Source: Flavobacteriales bacterium (GTDB lineage: Bacteria; Bacteroidota; Bacteroidia; Flavobacteriales_G; Salibacteraceae). Taken from it: 64,000 bases of DNA. Of this stretch, positions 17,689 to 26,851 are shown piece by piece (position 1 is the first letter of the stretch; every line of letters begins with the position of its first letter). Position numbers and translations under genes: made by a program. The notes under the pieces were generated by a model. It did no database searches. It was not told the DNA's origin and worked only from the letters and a program-made list of their open reading frames with translations. The stretch spans positions 178,163 to 242,162 of the forward strand of contig JABJJW010000011.1 of NCBI GenBank assembly GCA_018660685.1, given 5' to 3'.

Positions 17689-18120
17689 ATGAAAATCGCC
17701 ATCGTCAATGGTCCTAACCTAAACCTCACAGGCAGCCGAGAAAAGGATGTTTACGGTGAGAGGACCTTTGAACAATTGATTACGGAGCTAAACCACTCAT
17801 TTCCAAAAGTGGAAATCGTTTACCTACAATCAAATGTGGAGGGTGAACTGATTAACTTTCTTCATGAATTGGATGAACAGAAGGATGTTCTGGGTGTCTT
17901 ATTGAATGGGGGAGGTTACACCCATACGTCGGTCGCTCTTGGCGATGCTGTAGCCGCCATCTCTAAACCTGTCATTGAAATTCACATGAGCAATGTATTT
18001 GCACGGGAAGACTTCAGACATGTGAGCTACATTGGTGGATCGGCTCGAGGAACGATCGCAGGATTTGGGATGGAGAGTTATATACTCGGTGTGATCAAGA
18101 TGCTCAACGAACAAGCTTAG
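17689..18120 (+). CDS. aroQ: 3-dehydroquinate dehydratase, type II
   Basis: A 143-residue type II dehydroquinase, which forms 3-dehydroshikimate in aromatic amino-acid synthesis. The N-terminal GPNLNLTGSREKDVYG contains the active-site Arg/Tyr lid region; VLLNGGGYTHTSVALGDAV and EIHMSNVFAREDFRH are the other two family blocks, with the catalytic His in the latter. The ATG at 17689 is unambiguous. It is divergent from xerD and its last four bases overlap the convergent DUF58 gene. The shikimate kinase at 36887 belongs to the same pathway. Confidence 0.96.
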   Translation: MKIAIVNGPNLNLTGSREKDVYGERTFEQLITELNHSFPKVEIVYLQSNVEGELINFLHELDEQKDVLGVLLNGGGYTHTSVALGDAVAAISKPVIEIHMSNVFAREDFRHVSYIGGSARGTIAGFGMESYILGVIKMLNEQA

Positions 18121-19037
18121 CGCATTCGCATTCGCTTGGCGATGAAACGGTCTAGCACTTTCGAGACTCCTTCAGCCGTGTCCGTTTCGTTCCAATCAAT
18201 CCTGTACTGACGACATCTTAACTTCACCTCTTTGATCTTACGATCACGCTGTTCTGTATAGTAGCCCCTTATTTCGTTTGGCATGAGCTTGATCTTGTCT
18301 CCTGACTCGAGGTCAATGAGTTCGTAAGGACGATTTTCAAGATCAAAATCCACTTCGGTTTTCTTGTCGAACAGATGAAACAGAATCACCTCGTGTTTGT
18401 TATATCGAAGATGTTGTAAGGCTTGAAACAAGGGAGCTTGCTCAGCTTCACCTTTCAAAACGGAATCCATGAAATCGCTGAATATTATGACAAGAGAACG
18501 CTTGTGCACCTGTTCCGCAAGAAGATGAATGGAATCCGAAATATTAGATTGGTCTGATCCTTCTTCCTGATCGTAGAGACCTTCCAACTGGTTGAATAGG
18601 TGATTATAATGAACAGATGAACTCTTCGCAGGTGTTCTTGCCTCAATTCCCTCACCGAAAAGGGTTAGTCCAACAGCATCTCTTTGGTTACGTAGAAGGT
18701 AGGTTAACGCCGCTGCCGACTCGCAAGCGAATTGAACCTTTGATTTTGAACCGTCCTTTGGATAGAACATCGATCCGGACCGATCAATTACTATTTGACA
18801 ACGTAGATTGGTTTCCTCTTCGAATCGCTTAACGAACATTTTGTCGGTTCGGCCATAAAGCTTCCAATCAATGTGACGTGTACTCTCACCACTGTTGTAG
18901 GCGCGATGTTCAGCAAATTCAACCGAAAACCCGTGATACGGACTTTTGTGCAGCCCGGTAATGAATCCCTCGACTGCCTGTTTTGCGAGAAGCTCTAGTC
19001 TCCCAAATCGCTGTAATTGCTGATGATCTATCGGCAT
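18117..19037 (-). CDS. DUF58 domain protein (von Willebrand-like)
   Basis: A 306-residue protein with the DUF58 core: HKSPYHGFSVEFAEHRAYNS, then GESTRHIDWKLYGRTDKMFV, followed by a vWA-like domain opening with IVIDRSGSMFY (a DxSxS metal-ion site). DUF58 proteins normally act with a MoxR AAA ATPase and BatA-type vWA proteins in assembling or regulating envelope complexes. None of those partners is adjacent, so this copy is either solitary or its partners are elsewhere. ATG 19037 gives the usual DUF58 N-terminus. It may share a transcript with the MFS gene upstream (gap 48 bases). Confidence 0.88.
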   Translation of the reverse strand: MPIDHQQLQRFGRLELLAKQAVEGFITGLHKSPYHGFSVEFAEHRAYNSGESTRHIDWKLYGRTDKMFVKRFEEETNLRCQIVIDRSGSMFYPKDGSKSKVQFACESAAALTYLLRNQRDAVGLTLFGEGIEARTPAKSSSVHYNHLFNQLEGLYDQEEGSDQSNISDSIHLLAEQVHKRSLVIIFSDFMDSVLKGEAEQAPLFQALQHLRYNKHEVILFHLFDKKTEVDFDLENRPYELIDLESGDKIKLMPNEIRGYYTEQRDRKIKEVKLRCRQYRIDWNETDTAEGVSKVLDRFIAKRMRMR

Positions 19038-19085
19038 TATGCGAGTATACGAAGAATGAGAATTGAGGGATTGTTAATTGATCTT

Positions 19086-20321
19086 TCACCCATCATTCGG
19101 TGCCGCCTTAGATTCTCGATCTACAACCACTTTGAGATAAAGTGTGATCACCGCAGCGATCACCAAAAGTCCAGCTGCAACATACCAAGTGAACTCGTAC
19201 CCAAAATTAGCAATAGACTGCAATCCAGCATTATGGCCTATGATATGGGCAATGCTAAAAGCTATGGTGTACAGCGCCATATAGGAACCAGCTTTACCAG
19301 TGTCTGATCGATCCATGGCAAATCGATTTGCAAAAGGAAAGTTGATCATCTCTCCCACAGTCATCAATACCATTCCCACAAGGAGAATGCCAGCCCAAGG
19401 AACAAGGTTGTAGACCAAAAAGCTGATTGCTAAAAGAACGATGCTGATGAACAATGTCTTATATACTGACCATCCGAAGTCTTCGATGCTTTTAACCAAT
19501 GGCATTTCAACCAGGAATATGATCACACCATTCAATGCTAGCAAAAGCCCAATCGACTGTTCACTCAAATTGTGTACATCTCGGTAGTACAGTGGAACGG
19601 TACTGAAATACTGCAAAAAAGTAATTCCCACGAGCAACACTGTTACAAGAAATAGCAAGTAGGCCTTGTCCTTGTAAGGCGAGCGCAATTCGCTGTCAGC
19701 ATGTTTAGTTTCTTGAACTTGCTCTTCGCTTTCTTTCTTATCGAGAAGAAGCAGTATTAAAATGCCTGCGACAATGCAAGTGAGTCCATCCACCCAGAAC
19801 AATCCATTGTATCCAATTGTGGCAATTATGAGCCCACCGATTGCTGGTCCAGCACTGAATCCTAGATTGATAGCTAATCGGATAAGAGTTACTGATCGAG
19901 TTCGATTTTCTGGTTTGCTGTAACTGCGCAGGGAAACGAAAAGAGCCGGGCGAAAGGTGTCAAGAATGATCATCAAGACAAGAATGGCGAGACAGAACAT
20001 CTCAAACGTTTGGACATACTGAAGAGCGATGAAAGCAACTCCTGATAACATGAGGCTCCAAAGCATAGTGGGGTAGAAGCCAATGGAGTCGCTAAGTTTT
20101 CCTCCGAGCCAAGAACCAATGAGCGACCCAACGCCGAATGCTGTCATAACCCAACCCACTTGGGCCATACTCATGCCGACATCGCTTGTGAGGTAGAGCG
20201 AAAGGAATGGAATAACCATGGTTCCTGCCCGGTTGATCAGGCTGACCAAGGATAGAATCCAGATCTCCTTTCGAAACCCTTTGAATGAATCTGTATAATA
20301 TGTTAGTGCTTTACGAAACAT
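19086..20321 (-). CDS. MFS transporter
   Basis: A 411-residue major facilitator superfamily protein with twelve predicted helices split by a charged cytoplasmic loop (around KKESEEQVQETKHADSELRS, residues 195-215). The loop between helices 2 and 3 has the MFS motif GGKLSDSIGFYPTML (pattern G-x-LsD-x-GR-k). The closest type by eye is the drug/solute efflux DHA1 group, but the substrate is unknown. It overlaps nothing and is preceded by the trxA terminator, so it has its own start of transcription or reads through weakly. Confidence 0.87.
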   Translation of the reverse strand: MFRKALTYYTDSFKGFRKEIWILSLVSLINRAGTMVIPFLSLYLTSDVGMSMAQVGWVMTAFGVGSLIGSWLGGKLSDSIGFYPTMLWSLMLSGVAFIALQYVQTFEMFCLAILVLMIILDTFRPALFVSLRSYSKPENRTRSVTLIRLAINLGFSAGPAIGGLIIATIGYNGLFWVDGLTCIVAGILILLLLDKKESEEQVQETKHADSELRSPYKDKAYLLFLVTVLLVGITFLQYFSTVPLYYRDVHNLSEQSIGLLLALNGVIIFLVEMPLVKSIEDFGWSVYKTLFISIVLLAISFLVYNLVPWAGILLVGMVLMTVGEMINFPFANRFAMDRSDTGKAGSYMALYTIAFSIAHIIGHNAGLQSIANFGYEFTWYVAAGLLVIAAVITLYLKVVVDRESKAAPNDG

Positions 20322-20327
20322 TAGTCC

Positions 20328-20355
20328 AAAAAAAAGCCCCGAACTAGTCGGGGCT
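20328..20355 (-). terminator. Rho-independent terminator of trxA
   Basis: Read on the minus strand: AGCCCCG, seven-base loop, CGGGGCT, then eight T. It lies 29 bases after the trxA stop and overlaps the region just upstream of the MFS gene start. Confidence 0.87.
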
Positions 20356-20384
20356 CCTTCAACCGTTTAGTTAGGTTGTCGGAC

Positions 20385-20702
20385 TCATAAATGAGCTTCC
20401 AGCTTCTTTACCAATGCTGCTTTAGGAACCGCGCCGACTTGTCTGTCGACTACTTCTCCATTTTTAATGAAGAGGATCGTAGGAATACTACGAACACCAT
20501 ACTTCATTGCTACATTGGGATTGTGATCTACGTTTAGCTTTCCGACTATCGCTTTATCGCCGTACTCACCTGCTACTTCTTCGACAATTGGGCCGACCAT
20601 GCGACAAGGTCCGCACCATTCCGCCCAAAAATCGACCATAACTGGTTTGTCAGATGCTAAAGCCTCTGCGTCAAAATTGCTATCTGTGAATTCGAATGCC
20701 AT
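20385..20702 (-). CDS. trxA: Thioredoxin
   Basis: A 105-residue cytosolic thioredoxin that reduces protein disulfides. The active site WAEWCGPCRM (Cys about 29 and 32 in the canonical WCGPC) and the cis-proline segment RSIPTIL are both present. Length is that of E. coli TrxA. Start ATG 20702. It has its own promoter (TACGTTTG) and a strong terminator, so it is a single-gene unit. A second, shorter thioredoxin with WCAPC is at 58379. Confidence 0.96.
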   Translation of the reverse strand: MAFEFTDSNFDAEALASDKPVMVDFWAEWCGPCRMVGPIVEEVAGEYGDKAIVGKLNVDHNPNVAMKYGVRSIPTILFIKNGEVVDRQVGAVPKAALVKKLEAHL

Positions 20703-20724
20703 GTTATTATTTATTGAATTTTAG

Positions 20725-20748
20725 TTGTGCCTTCGTAGCACAAACGTA
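20725..20748 (-). promoter_or_regulatory. trxA promoter -7 box with leader hairpin
   Basis: TACGTTTG (20741-20748, minus strand) is a perfect TAnnTTTG -7 element 39 bases before the trxA ATG. Overlapping it downstream is a perfect 6-bp inverted repeat TTGTGC-N7-GCACAA (20725-20743), which could be an operator or a hairpin at the transcript's 5' end. No good -33 box is seen. Confidence 0.45.
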
Positions 20749-20791
20749 CTAAAACAAACTATTTACCATTACGACGATTAAGGACAAAGTG

Positions 20792-23700
20792 TCATACTTT
20801 TTGTACGCTCCAAGATATTCCTTCCATGGAATCCAACACCTCGGATGTAGACCTCGATAGATTAACACGTATAGACCTGCTGGGCATTTCAAGCCGAGTT
20901 GTTCCATCAAGAACATTGATTTGGATTGGAATGCTACCCTTGTTTTTATTGCAGGTTTCAAGAAGAGTTTCTACCAATTCGTCTGTAAGTTTCTCAATCT
21001 TGATATCTAGGTTGACCTTTTTGATCTGCTTTTCTCTGAGGTCACTCAGTAACTCCATTTTCACAATTTTGAGCCTGCGTACCTGCTGTTGATTCTTCTT
21101 ATTGAGCCAACTATCAACTTTTGCGGTGACAAGCACGAACCAATCTTGGGTAAAGAAGTTCTTCCATCGTACGTAGTCATCCTTGAATGCTACAAACTCG
21201 AATGTTCCGCTGTAATCTTCCAGCATAAATCGCCCGTAAGGTGAGCCTTTTCGTGAGGTGAGATGGGTTGCATCGGTTATAATTCCCGCAACCTTAATTT
21301 CCCTTCCCTCGATTTTTTCAAGATTCTCTAGCTCGATCACATGAGTATTGCTGAATTGGTCAATCTCAAATTTGAAATCATCCAGCGGATGCCCACTTAT
21401 ATAGACACCAACCACATCCTTTTCACGATTGAGCTGGTCAAGTGTGCGCCATTCTGGAGCAGGAGGGATGACAGGTTCTGGAATTTCCGCATCCGCCGAT
21501 TCTCCAAACAATGAAGCTTGAGATGAGTTAGCCGCATCTTGAATGGCATTGCCGTATCGAATGGATTTCTCAATGAAGCTTTGGCCTTTGTCATCTTCAG
21601 TGAAGTACTGAGCACGATGCACCCCAGTGAAAGAGTCAAATGCCCCCGCCACCGCGAGGGCTTCTAAATTTTTCTTGTTTACAGTTCTGAGATCTAAGCG
21701 TGATGTGAAATTGAAAATGCTGTGGTAAGTGCTTTCTTCATTTCTTTCTTTAATGATGGCTTCAACCGCACCTTCACCAACGCCTTTGATTGCTCCCATG
21801 CCAAATCGAATTTGACCTTTGTCATTGACCTTAAACTTGTAATTACTCTCATTGACATCTGGTCCAAGAACCGCAAGTCCCATTCGACGACACTCTTCCA
21901 TGAAGAAGGTCACTTTCTTAATGTCATTCATGTTGTTGGTGAGAACAGAAGCCAAGAATTCAGCCGGATAATTGGCCTTGATGTATGCCGTTTGAAATGC
22001 AACCATGGAATATGCGGCGGAGTGAGATCGGTTAAATCCATATTCTGCGAAGCGCATCATAATGTCGAAGATCTCGTTCGCCTTCTCCTCAGGAATATCG
22101 TTGTGTTTTAGACAGCCATCCTTGAAGATTTCGCGCTGCTGTTTCATCACGTCCATCTTCTTCTTACCCATGGCGCGTCGGAGTATATCCGCTGCTCCGA
22201 GTGAGTAACCTGCAAGGATTTGAGCGGCCTGCATAATCTGCTCCTGATATACCATGATTCCGTAGGTATCTTTCAGAATGGGCTCAAGTTTCTCATGAGG
22301 ATATACAACTTCCTCACGCCCTTGCTTTCGACTGATGAATAGATCAATAAACTGGAGTGGACCCGGTCGGTAAAGAGCGTTCATTGCAATTAGATCCTCA
22401 ATGTTATTTGGTTTGAGGTTCTTTAAATGCTTTTGCATGCCTACAGACTCGAACTGGAATGTCCCGTTCGTCTCGCCTTTCTGGTAAAGCTCAAAGGTCT
22501 TCTGATCATCCAGCGGAATGTTATCGAGATCGATTTCAACGCCATGTCTGTCTTTCACGATGGTGACAGCATCCTTGAGTATTGTCAGCGTTTTAAGACC
22601 AAGAAAGTCCATCTTGAGTAGACCAGCGCTCTCCACAACACTGTTATCGAATTGGGTGACCAACAGCTCAGAGTCCTTTGCTGTAGCGACAGGAATATAC
22701 TCACGGATGTCATCAGGAGTAATGATGACGCCACAAGCGTGGATTCCTGTATTTCGTACAGATCCTTCCAGCTTTCGAGCTTGGTTTAGGATTTTTCCTT
22801 CTTCGTCAGCTTTTTCACTGATTTCACGGAGTTTGATAACGTTGGTCAAATCGTCTCCATTGAATTCTTTCTTGAGTTCATCGGCACTCGGTCCAAAAAT
22901 GTGCTTGAACTTCTTTAGATCTGGAACCAACTTGGATATTCGATCAGCATCTTGAAGTGGTAAGTCCATGACACGAGAAACATCCCGTATACTCGACTTA
23001 GCAGCCATAGTGCCATATGTAATGATCTGAGCCACTTGACCTTGACCATACTTATTTACTACATAGTCGATAATTTTATCGCGACCTTCATCATCAAAGT
23101 CGATGTCAATATCAGGCATGGATACCCGCTCAGGATTTAAGAAACGCTCAAAGAGGAGTTTGTATTTGATTGGATCAATGTTGGTGATTCCAATTGCATA
23201 TGCAACTGCAGAACCAGCAGCAGAACCACGTCCAGGGCCTACCCAGACACCTCGTTTTCTAGCCTCTGTTGTGAAATCCTGAACGATGAGGAAGTAGCCT
23301 GGAAATCCCATGTCGGCCACGACCTTCAACTCGAAATTGAGCCGGTCCTCGATTTCTTGGGTGATTTCGCCATATTTTTTCTTGGCGCCTTCAAATGCCA
23401 AGTGTTTCAGATAGGCATTCTCATCTGCGAACTCCTCAGGAATCTCAAACTTGGGCAGCAGAATGTCACGACCGAGACTGTATTCTTCAATCTTATCGAC
23501 CACTTCTTTGATGGTGGTGATGGCCTCCGGTAGATCAACGAAGAGCTTCTTCATTTCCACCTGTGACTTAAAGTAGAATTCGTGATTGGCCATCCCAAAC
23601 CTAAATCCACGACCTCTGCCAATCGGTGTATCCTGAAGTTCATTCTCCTTGACGCATAGAAGAAGATCGTGCGCTTGAGCATCATCTTCAGAGGGGTAGA

Positions 23701-25084
23701 AGACGTTGTTTGCTGCGAAATATTTCACATCATATTTCTCACAGAATCGAAGCAGCACCGCGTTGACGCGTTTTTCTTCTTCGAGGCCATGGCGCATTAA
23801 CTGAGCATAGAAGTCGTTACCAAATTCTTCGTGCCAGTACTTGAATGCCTCTTCGGCTTGTTTCTCACCGACATTCAGAATCAAATGAGCTACCTCGCCT
23901 TCCAATCCGCCTGTGGTAGCAATTAAGTTTTCCTTGTACTCTTCAAGAATGGGCTTGTCAACTCTCGGTAATCCAAAGTAAAACCCTTCGGTGTATCCAA
24001 TCGAGCTCAGCTTACTGAGGTTGTGATAGCCGGCCTCATTTTTGGCGATCAATACTTGCCTGAATCGCCGGTCTGGTGCATCCTTGGTGAACTGGTGCTT
24101 GAGCCGATCTTCAGCAACGTAGAATTCGCATCCAACGATTGCCTTTATGCCGTTGTTTTCGCACTCACGTACGAATTGAAACGCCCCCATCATGTTTCCA
24201 AAGTCGGTGATGGCCAACGCTGGCATCTCATCTTCAACCGCCTTTCTTACAATGGTCTTGACGTCAGAAGTGGACTGAAGTATGCTGAATTGCGTGTGAT
24301 TGTGCAAGTGCACAAATGGATAGTCTTTGAGCAAGGCCTCATTTGCAGCGACGTCATGATCCAGCGAGTCATCAACTTCCGATCTGGAGCCTTCATCCAA
24401 ATCTTCGGGCGTGTACGGCTGGATGTTGAGTCCAATGAGTTCGAATGGCTTGGAGTTCGTTTCCCTGAAAAGTTTGATGTACTCATCATTCGATTCAAGA
24501 TCCTTGACGGTGATGACTCCAATTCGAATGAGTTCGAGGAAGCAGCGCGCCGTTGCCTCAACATCCGCAGAGGCGTTATGGGCATTCTCAACCTTTTCTT
24601 GAAAGAGCTTGTCACTTAGCTCGCTGAGTGTTGGATACTTGAATCCTTTGCCGCGACCTCCTGGTAGTTGGCAGAAGTCCGTACTGGACTGCATTGTATC
24701 AAGCGACTTCTTCTTTAAAAATCCGTCATCGCGGCCATATCGGTGGTACTCGGCACCAAGAACTTTTTGATCAAACTCAACATTGTGACCAACAACAAAG
24801 TCGGTGTCTTCTAATGCTTTCTGGAATTCGTCAAACACTTCTGCGATTGGGACGCCCATCCGTTCCGCTCGTTCGGTGCTAATTCCGTGAATCTTCTCAG
24901 CGTTGAAAGGAATTGTGTAACCATCGGGTTTGATGATGTAGTTCTTCGTTTCAATGAGCTTGCCCTTGTAGTCATAGAGCTGCCAAGCCAATTGAACAAC
25001 ACGTGGAAAGGATTCGAAGTCAGAAACTTCGGCTTTCCAGTTTTCAATTCTTCCAGTGGTCTCGGTGTCGAATATTAAATACAT
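20792..25084 (-). CDS. dnaE: DNA polymerase III alpha subunit with N-terminal exonuclease
   Basis: A 1430-residue replicative polymerase subunit. Residues about 1-190 form a DEDDh 3'-5' exonuclease (FDTETTG at 5-11, GHNVEFD at 99-105, AHNASAD with His 169/Asp 174), so the proofreading function that E. coli keeps in DnaQ is fused here. The PHP domain starts near 257 (VHLHNHTQFSILQS, with a metal-type HxH). The polymerase core follows, with GRGSAAGS and catalytic aspartates in MPDIDIDF (about 655-662) and MGKKKMDVM; the C-terminus has an OB-fold (IKVAGIITDATHL, about 1260). Such fusions are known in Bacteroidota, where many lack a separate DnaQ. It is expressed alone; trxA lies downstream in the same direction. 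Confidence 0.96.
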   Translation of the reverse strand: MYLIFDTETTGRIENWKAEVSDFESFPRVVQLAWQLYDYKGKLIETKNYIIKPDGYTIPFNAEKIHGISTERAERMGVPIAEVFDEFQKALEDTDFVVGHNVEFDQKVLGAEYHRYGRDDGFLKKKSLDTMQSSTDFCQLPGGRGKGFKYPTLSELSDKLFQEKVENAHNASADVEATARCFLELIRIGVITVKDLESNDEYIKLFRETNSKPFELIGLNIQPYTPEDLDEGSRSEVDDSLDHDVAANEALLKDYPFVHLHNHTQFSILQSTSDVKTIVRKAVEDEMPALAITDFGNMMGAFQFVRECENNGIKAIVGCEFYVAEDRLKHQFTKDAPDRRFRQVLIAKNEAGYHNLSKLSSIGYTEGFYFGLPRVDKPILEEYKENLIATTGGLEGEVAHLILNVGEKQAEEAFKYWHEEFGNDFYAQLMRHGLEEEKRVNAVLLRFCEKYDVKYFAANNVFYPSEDDAQAHDLLLCVKENELQDTPIGRGRGFRFGMANHEFYFKSQVEMKKLFVDLPEAITTIKEVVDKIEEYSLGRDILLPKFEIPEEFADENAYLKHLAFEGAKKKYGEITQEIEDRLNFELKVVADMGFPGYFLIVQDFTTEARKRGVWVGPGRGSAAGSAVAYAIGITNIDPIKYKLLFERFLNPERVSMPDIDIDFDDEGRDKIIDYVVNKYGQGQVAQIITYGTMAAKSSIRDVSRVMDLPLQDADRISKLVPDLKKFKHIFGPSADELKKEFNGDDLTNVIKLREISEKADEEGKILNQARKLEGSVRNTGIHACGVIITPDDIREYIPVATAKDSELLVTQFDNSVVESAGLLKMDFLGLKTLTILKDAVTIVKDRHGVEIDLDNIPLDDQKTFELYQKGETNGTFQFESVGMQKHLKNLKPNNIEDLIAMNALYRPGPLQFIDLFISRKQGREEVVYPHEKLEPILKDTYGIMVYQEQIMQAAQILAGYSLGAADILRRAMGKKKMDVMKQQREIFKDGCLKHNDIPEEKANEIFDIMMRFAEYGFNRSHSAAYSMVAFQTAYIKANYPAEFLASVLTNNMNDIKKVTFFMEECRRMGLAVLGPDVNESNYKFKVNDKGQIRFGMGAIKGVGEGAVEAIIKERNEESTYHSIFNFTSRLDLRTVNKKNLEALAVAGAFDSFTGVHRAQYFTEDDKGQSFIEKSIRYGNAIQDAANSSQASLFGESADAEIPEPVIPPAPEWRTLDQLNREKDVVGVYISGHPLDDFKFEIDQFSNTHVIELENLEKIEGREIKVAGIITDATHLTSRKGSPYGRFMLEDYSGTFEFVAFKDDYVRWKNFFTQDWFVLVTAKVDSWLNKKNQQQVRRLKIVKMELLSDLREKQIKKVNLDIKIEKLTDELVETLLETCNKNKGSIPIQINVLDGTTRLEMPSRSIRVNLSRSTSEVLDSMEGISWSVQKV

Positions 25085-25260
25085 GGGCGGATAGGCAATC
25101 GATAAGTAACCAGTTGTGTGTTACAAGCTATAAAATTAGAAGTGCAATCCGGGTTAGAAAGAGTTGTTGAAATATAGGGTCGTTTTGTGAAGAACTATGT
25201 GGGATTTTAGAGAAATTTCCTTGATTCAGAAGTCAATCAACTATTCAGAGGTTCAGGAGA

Positions 25261-25287
25261 TTGGCAATATACTTAGCTGTACTTTTG
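25261..25287 (+). promoter_or_regulatory. Putative promoter of the SulP gene
   Basis: TTG, 16-base spacer, TACTTTTG(C). The -7 box is perfect; the spacer is one base shorter than usual. ATG follows 22 bases later. Upstream at 25221-25240 lies a 6-bp inverted repeat TTGATT-N8-AATCAA that might be an operator. Confidence 0.5.
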
Positions 25288-25309
25288 CGGCTTTTTTTGA
25301 GCGCCAAAC

Positions 25310-26848
25310 ATGAAGAAGTACATCAATCTCTTTGATTTCAACCAGAAGGTTGACTACAAAATCGAAATCCTCTCAGGTCTGACCGTTGCTCTCGCACTTG
25401 TGCCAGAGGCAATTGCATTTGCACTCATTGCTGGATTGTCTCCACTTACAGGGTTGTATGCTGCCTTTTCCATGGGTCTGATTACCTCAATCTTTGGTGG
25501 GCGCCCAGGTATGATATCAGGTGCTACAGGCGCTGTAGCTGTTGTGATTGTAAGTCTGGTAGTGAGCCATGGGGTGGAATATGTATTCGCAACATTAGTG
25601 TTGGCTGGAATTATGCAAATGTCCGCCGGCTTGCTCAAACTAGGAAAGTTCATTCGGCTTGTCCCACAATCCGTCATGCTGGGATTTGTCAATGGCCTTG
25701 CCATTGTCATCTTCCTTGCCCAACTCGATCAGTTCAAAACCCCAAGTTCAGCAGGACTTATGGAGTGGATGACGGGTTCTGATCTCGGAATTATGGTTGC
25801 ACTTGTGGGTTTAACCATGCTCATCATTTGGGGTTTACCTAAACTCACCAAAAAGCTGCCAGCATCTCTGGTTTCCATCTTGGTCGTCATCGGATTAGTT
25901 CTAGCCTTTGGAATCGATACCAAGACAGTTGGCGACATTGCAAGTATTGATGGCGGATTTCCACCATTTCATATTCCCGATCTTCCATTTAATTGGGAAA
26001 CCCTCGTTGTAATATTCCCATATGCGCTTATCGTTGCTGGCGTTGGATTGATTGAAAGCTTATTGACTCTGAACCTTGTGGATGAGATTACTGAAACGCG
26101 CGGCTGGGGAAACAAAGAAGCAGTGGCTCAAGGAATGGCGAATACTGTTACTGGCTTTTTCTCTGGAATGGGTGGATGTGCCATGATTGGTCAAAGTCTT
26201 ATCAATATTTCCTCCGGAGCGAGAGCGAGACTATCTGGTATCGTGGCTTCTGTGACGCTGCTCATATTCATCGTGTGGGGAGCTGATTTCATTGAGCAAG
26301 TTCCCATGGCCGCGCTCACCGGACTGATGATCATGGTCAGTATCGGAACATTCGAGTGGGCCAGTTTGAAAGCGTTTGGAAAGATGCCCAAGACGGATGT
26401 CATTGTCATGGTCCTTGTGGCTTTAATCACAGTTGTCCTGCATAACCTCGCCTTGGCAGTTCTAGTCGGTGTAATCATAGCAGCGCTCGCGTTTGCTTGG
26501 GAAAGTGCTACGAGAATTCGAGCCCGAAAATACCTAGACGATAGCGGCGTAAAACACTACGAGATCTATGGTCCGCTCTTCTTTGGAAGTGTGACAACCT
26601 TTCAGGAGAAGTTTGATATCAAGGATGATCCCAAGGAAGTGATCATTGACTTTGAGGAGAGTAAGGTGGCCGACATGTCAGGGATTGAAGCCCTGAATAA
26701 ACTTACCGAGCGATACCTCAATGCAGGAAAGGTTGTTCACCTAAAGCACTTGAGTGAAGATTGTCGTCGGCTTCTTTCAAATGCCGACAAGCTCATTGAT
26801 GTGAATATATTGGAAGATCCTAGCTACAAGGTGCTTTCAGATGCATAG
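25310..26848 (+). CDS. SulP-family anion transporter with STAS domain
   Basis: A 512-residue inner-membrane transporter of the SulP/SLC26 family. Residues about 15-405 form the membrane core, with the conserved VALALVPEAIAFALIAGLSP helix near residue 27 and GGRPGMISGATGAVAVV. A cytoplasmic STAS domain (about 420-512) opens with KHYEIYGPLFFGS and contains VIIDFEESKVADMSGIEAL, which holds the regulatory STAS loop. Family members move sulfate, bicarbonate, chloride or dicarboxylates; without neighbours the anion is undetermined, though bicarbonate is common in marine bacteria. ATG 25310 is well placed after the promoter. The downstream gene is convergent with a three-base gap. Confidence 0.9.
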   Translation: MKKYINLFDFNQKVDYKIEILSGLTVALALVPEAIAFALIAGLSPLTGLYAAFSMGLITSIFGGRPGMISGATGAVAVVIVSLVVSHGVEYVFATLVLAGIMQMSAGLLKLGKFIRLVPQSVMLGFVNGLAIVIFLAQLDQFKTPSSAGLMEWMTGSDLGIMVALVGLTMLIIWGLPKLTKKLPASLVSILVVIGLVLAFGIDTKTVGDIASIDGGFPPFHIPDLPFNWETLVVIFPYALIVAGVGLIESLLTLNLVDEITETRGWGNKEAVAQGMANTVTGFFSGMGGCAMIGQSLINISSGARARLSGIVASVTLLIFIVWGADFIEQVPMAALTGLMIMVSIGTFEWASLKAFGKMPKTDVIVMVLVALITVVLHNLALAVLVGVIIAALAFAWESATRIRARKYLDDSGVKHYEIYGPLFFGSVTTFQEKFDIKDDPKEVIIDFEESKVADMSGIEALNKLTERYLNAGKVVHLKHLSEDCRRLLSNADKLIDVNILEDPSYKVLSDA

Positions 26849-26851
26849 ACT

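Noticed and set aside
18117..19037. Bat/MoxR envelope system around the DUF58 gene
   Set aside because: No MoxR ATPase, BatA or BatB gene is adjacent, so only the DUF58 protein itself can be claimed.
24023..24619. Long open frame on the plus strand antisense to dnaE
   Set aside because: It lies wholly inside dnaE, has no family features, and its composition follows from dnaE codons.
25221..25240. Inverted repeat TTGATT-N8-AATCAA upstream of the SulP gene
   Set aside because: A 6-bp repeat in AT-rich DNA can arise by chance; kept only as a remark with the promoter.
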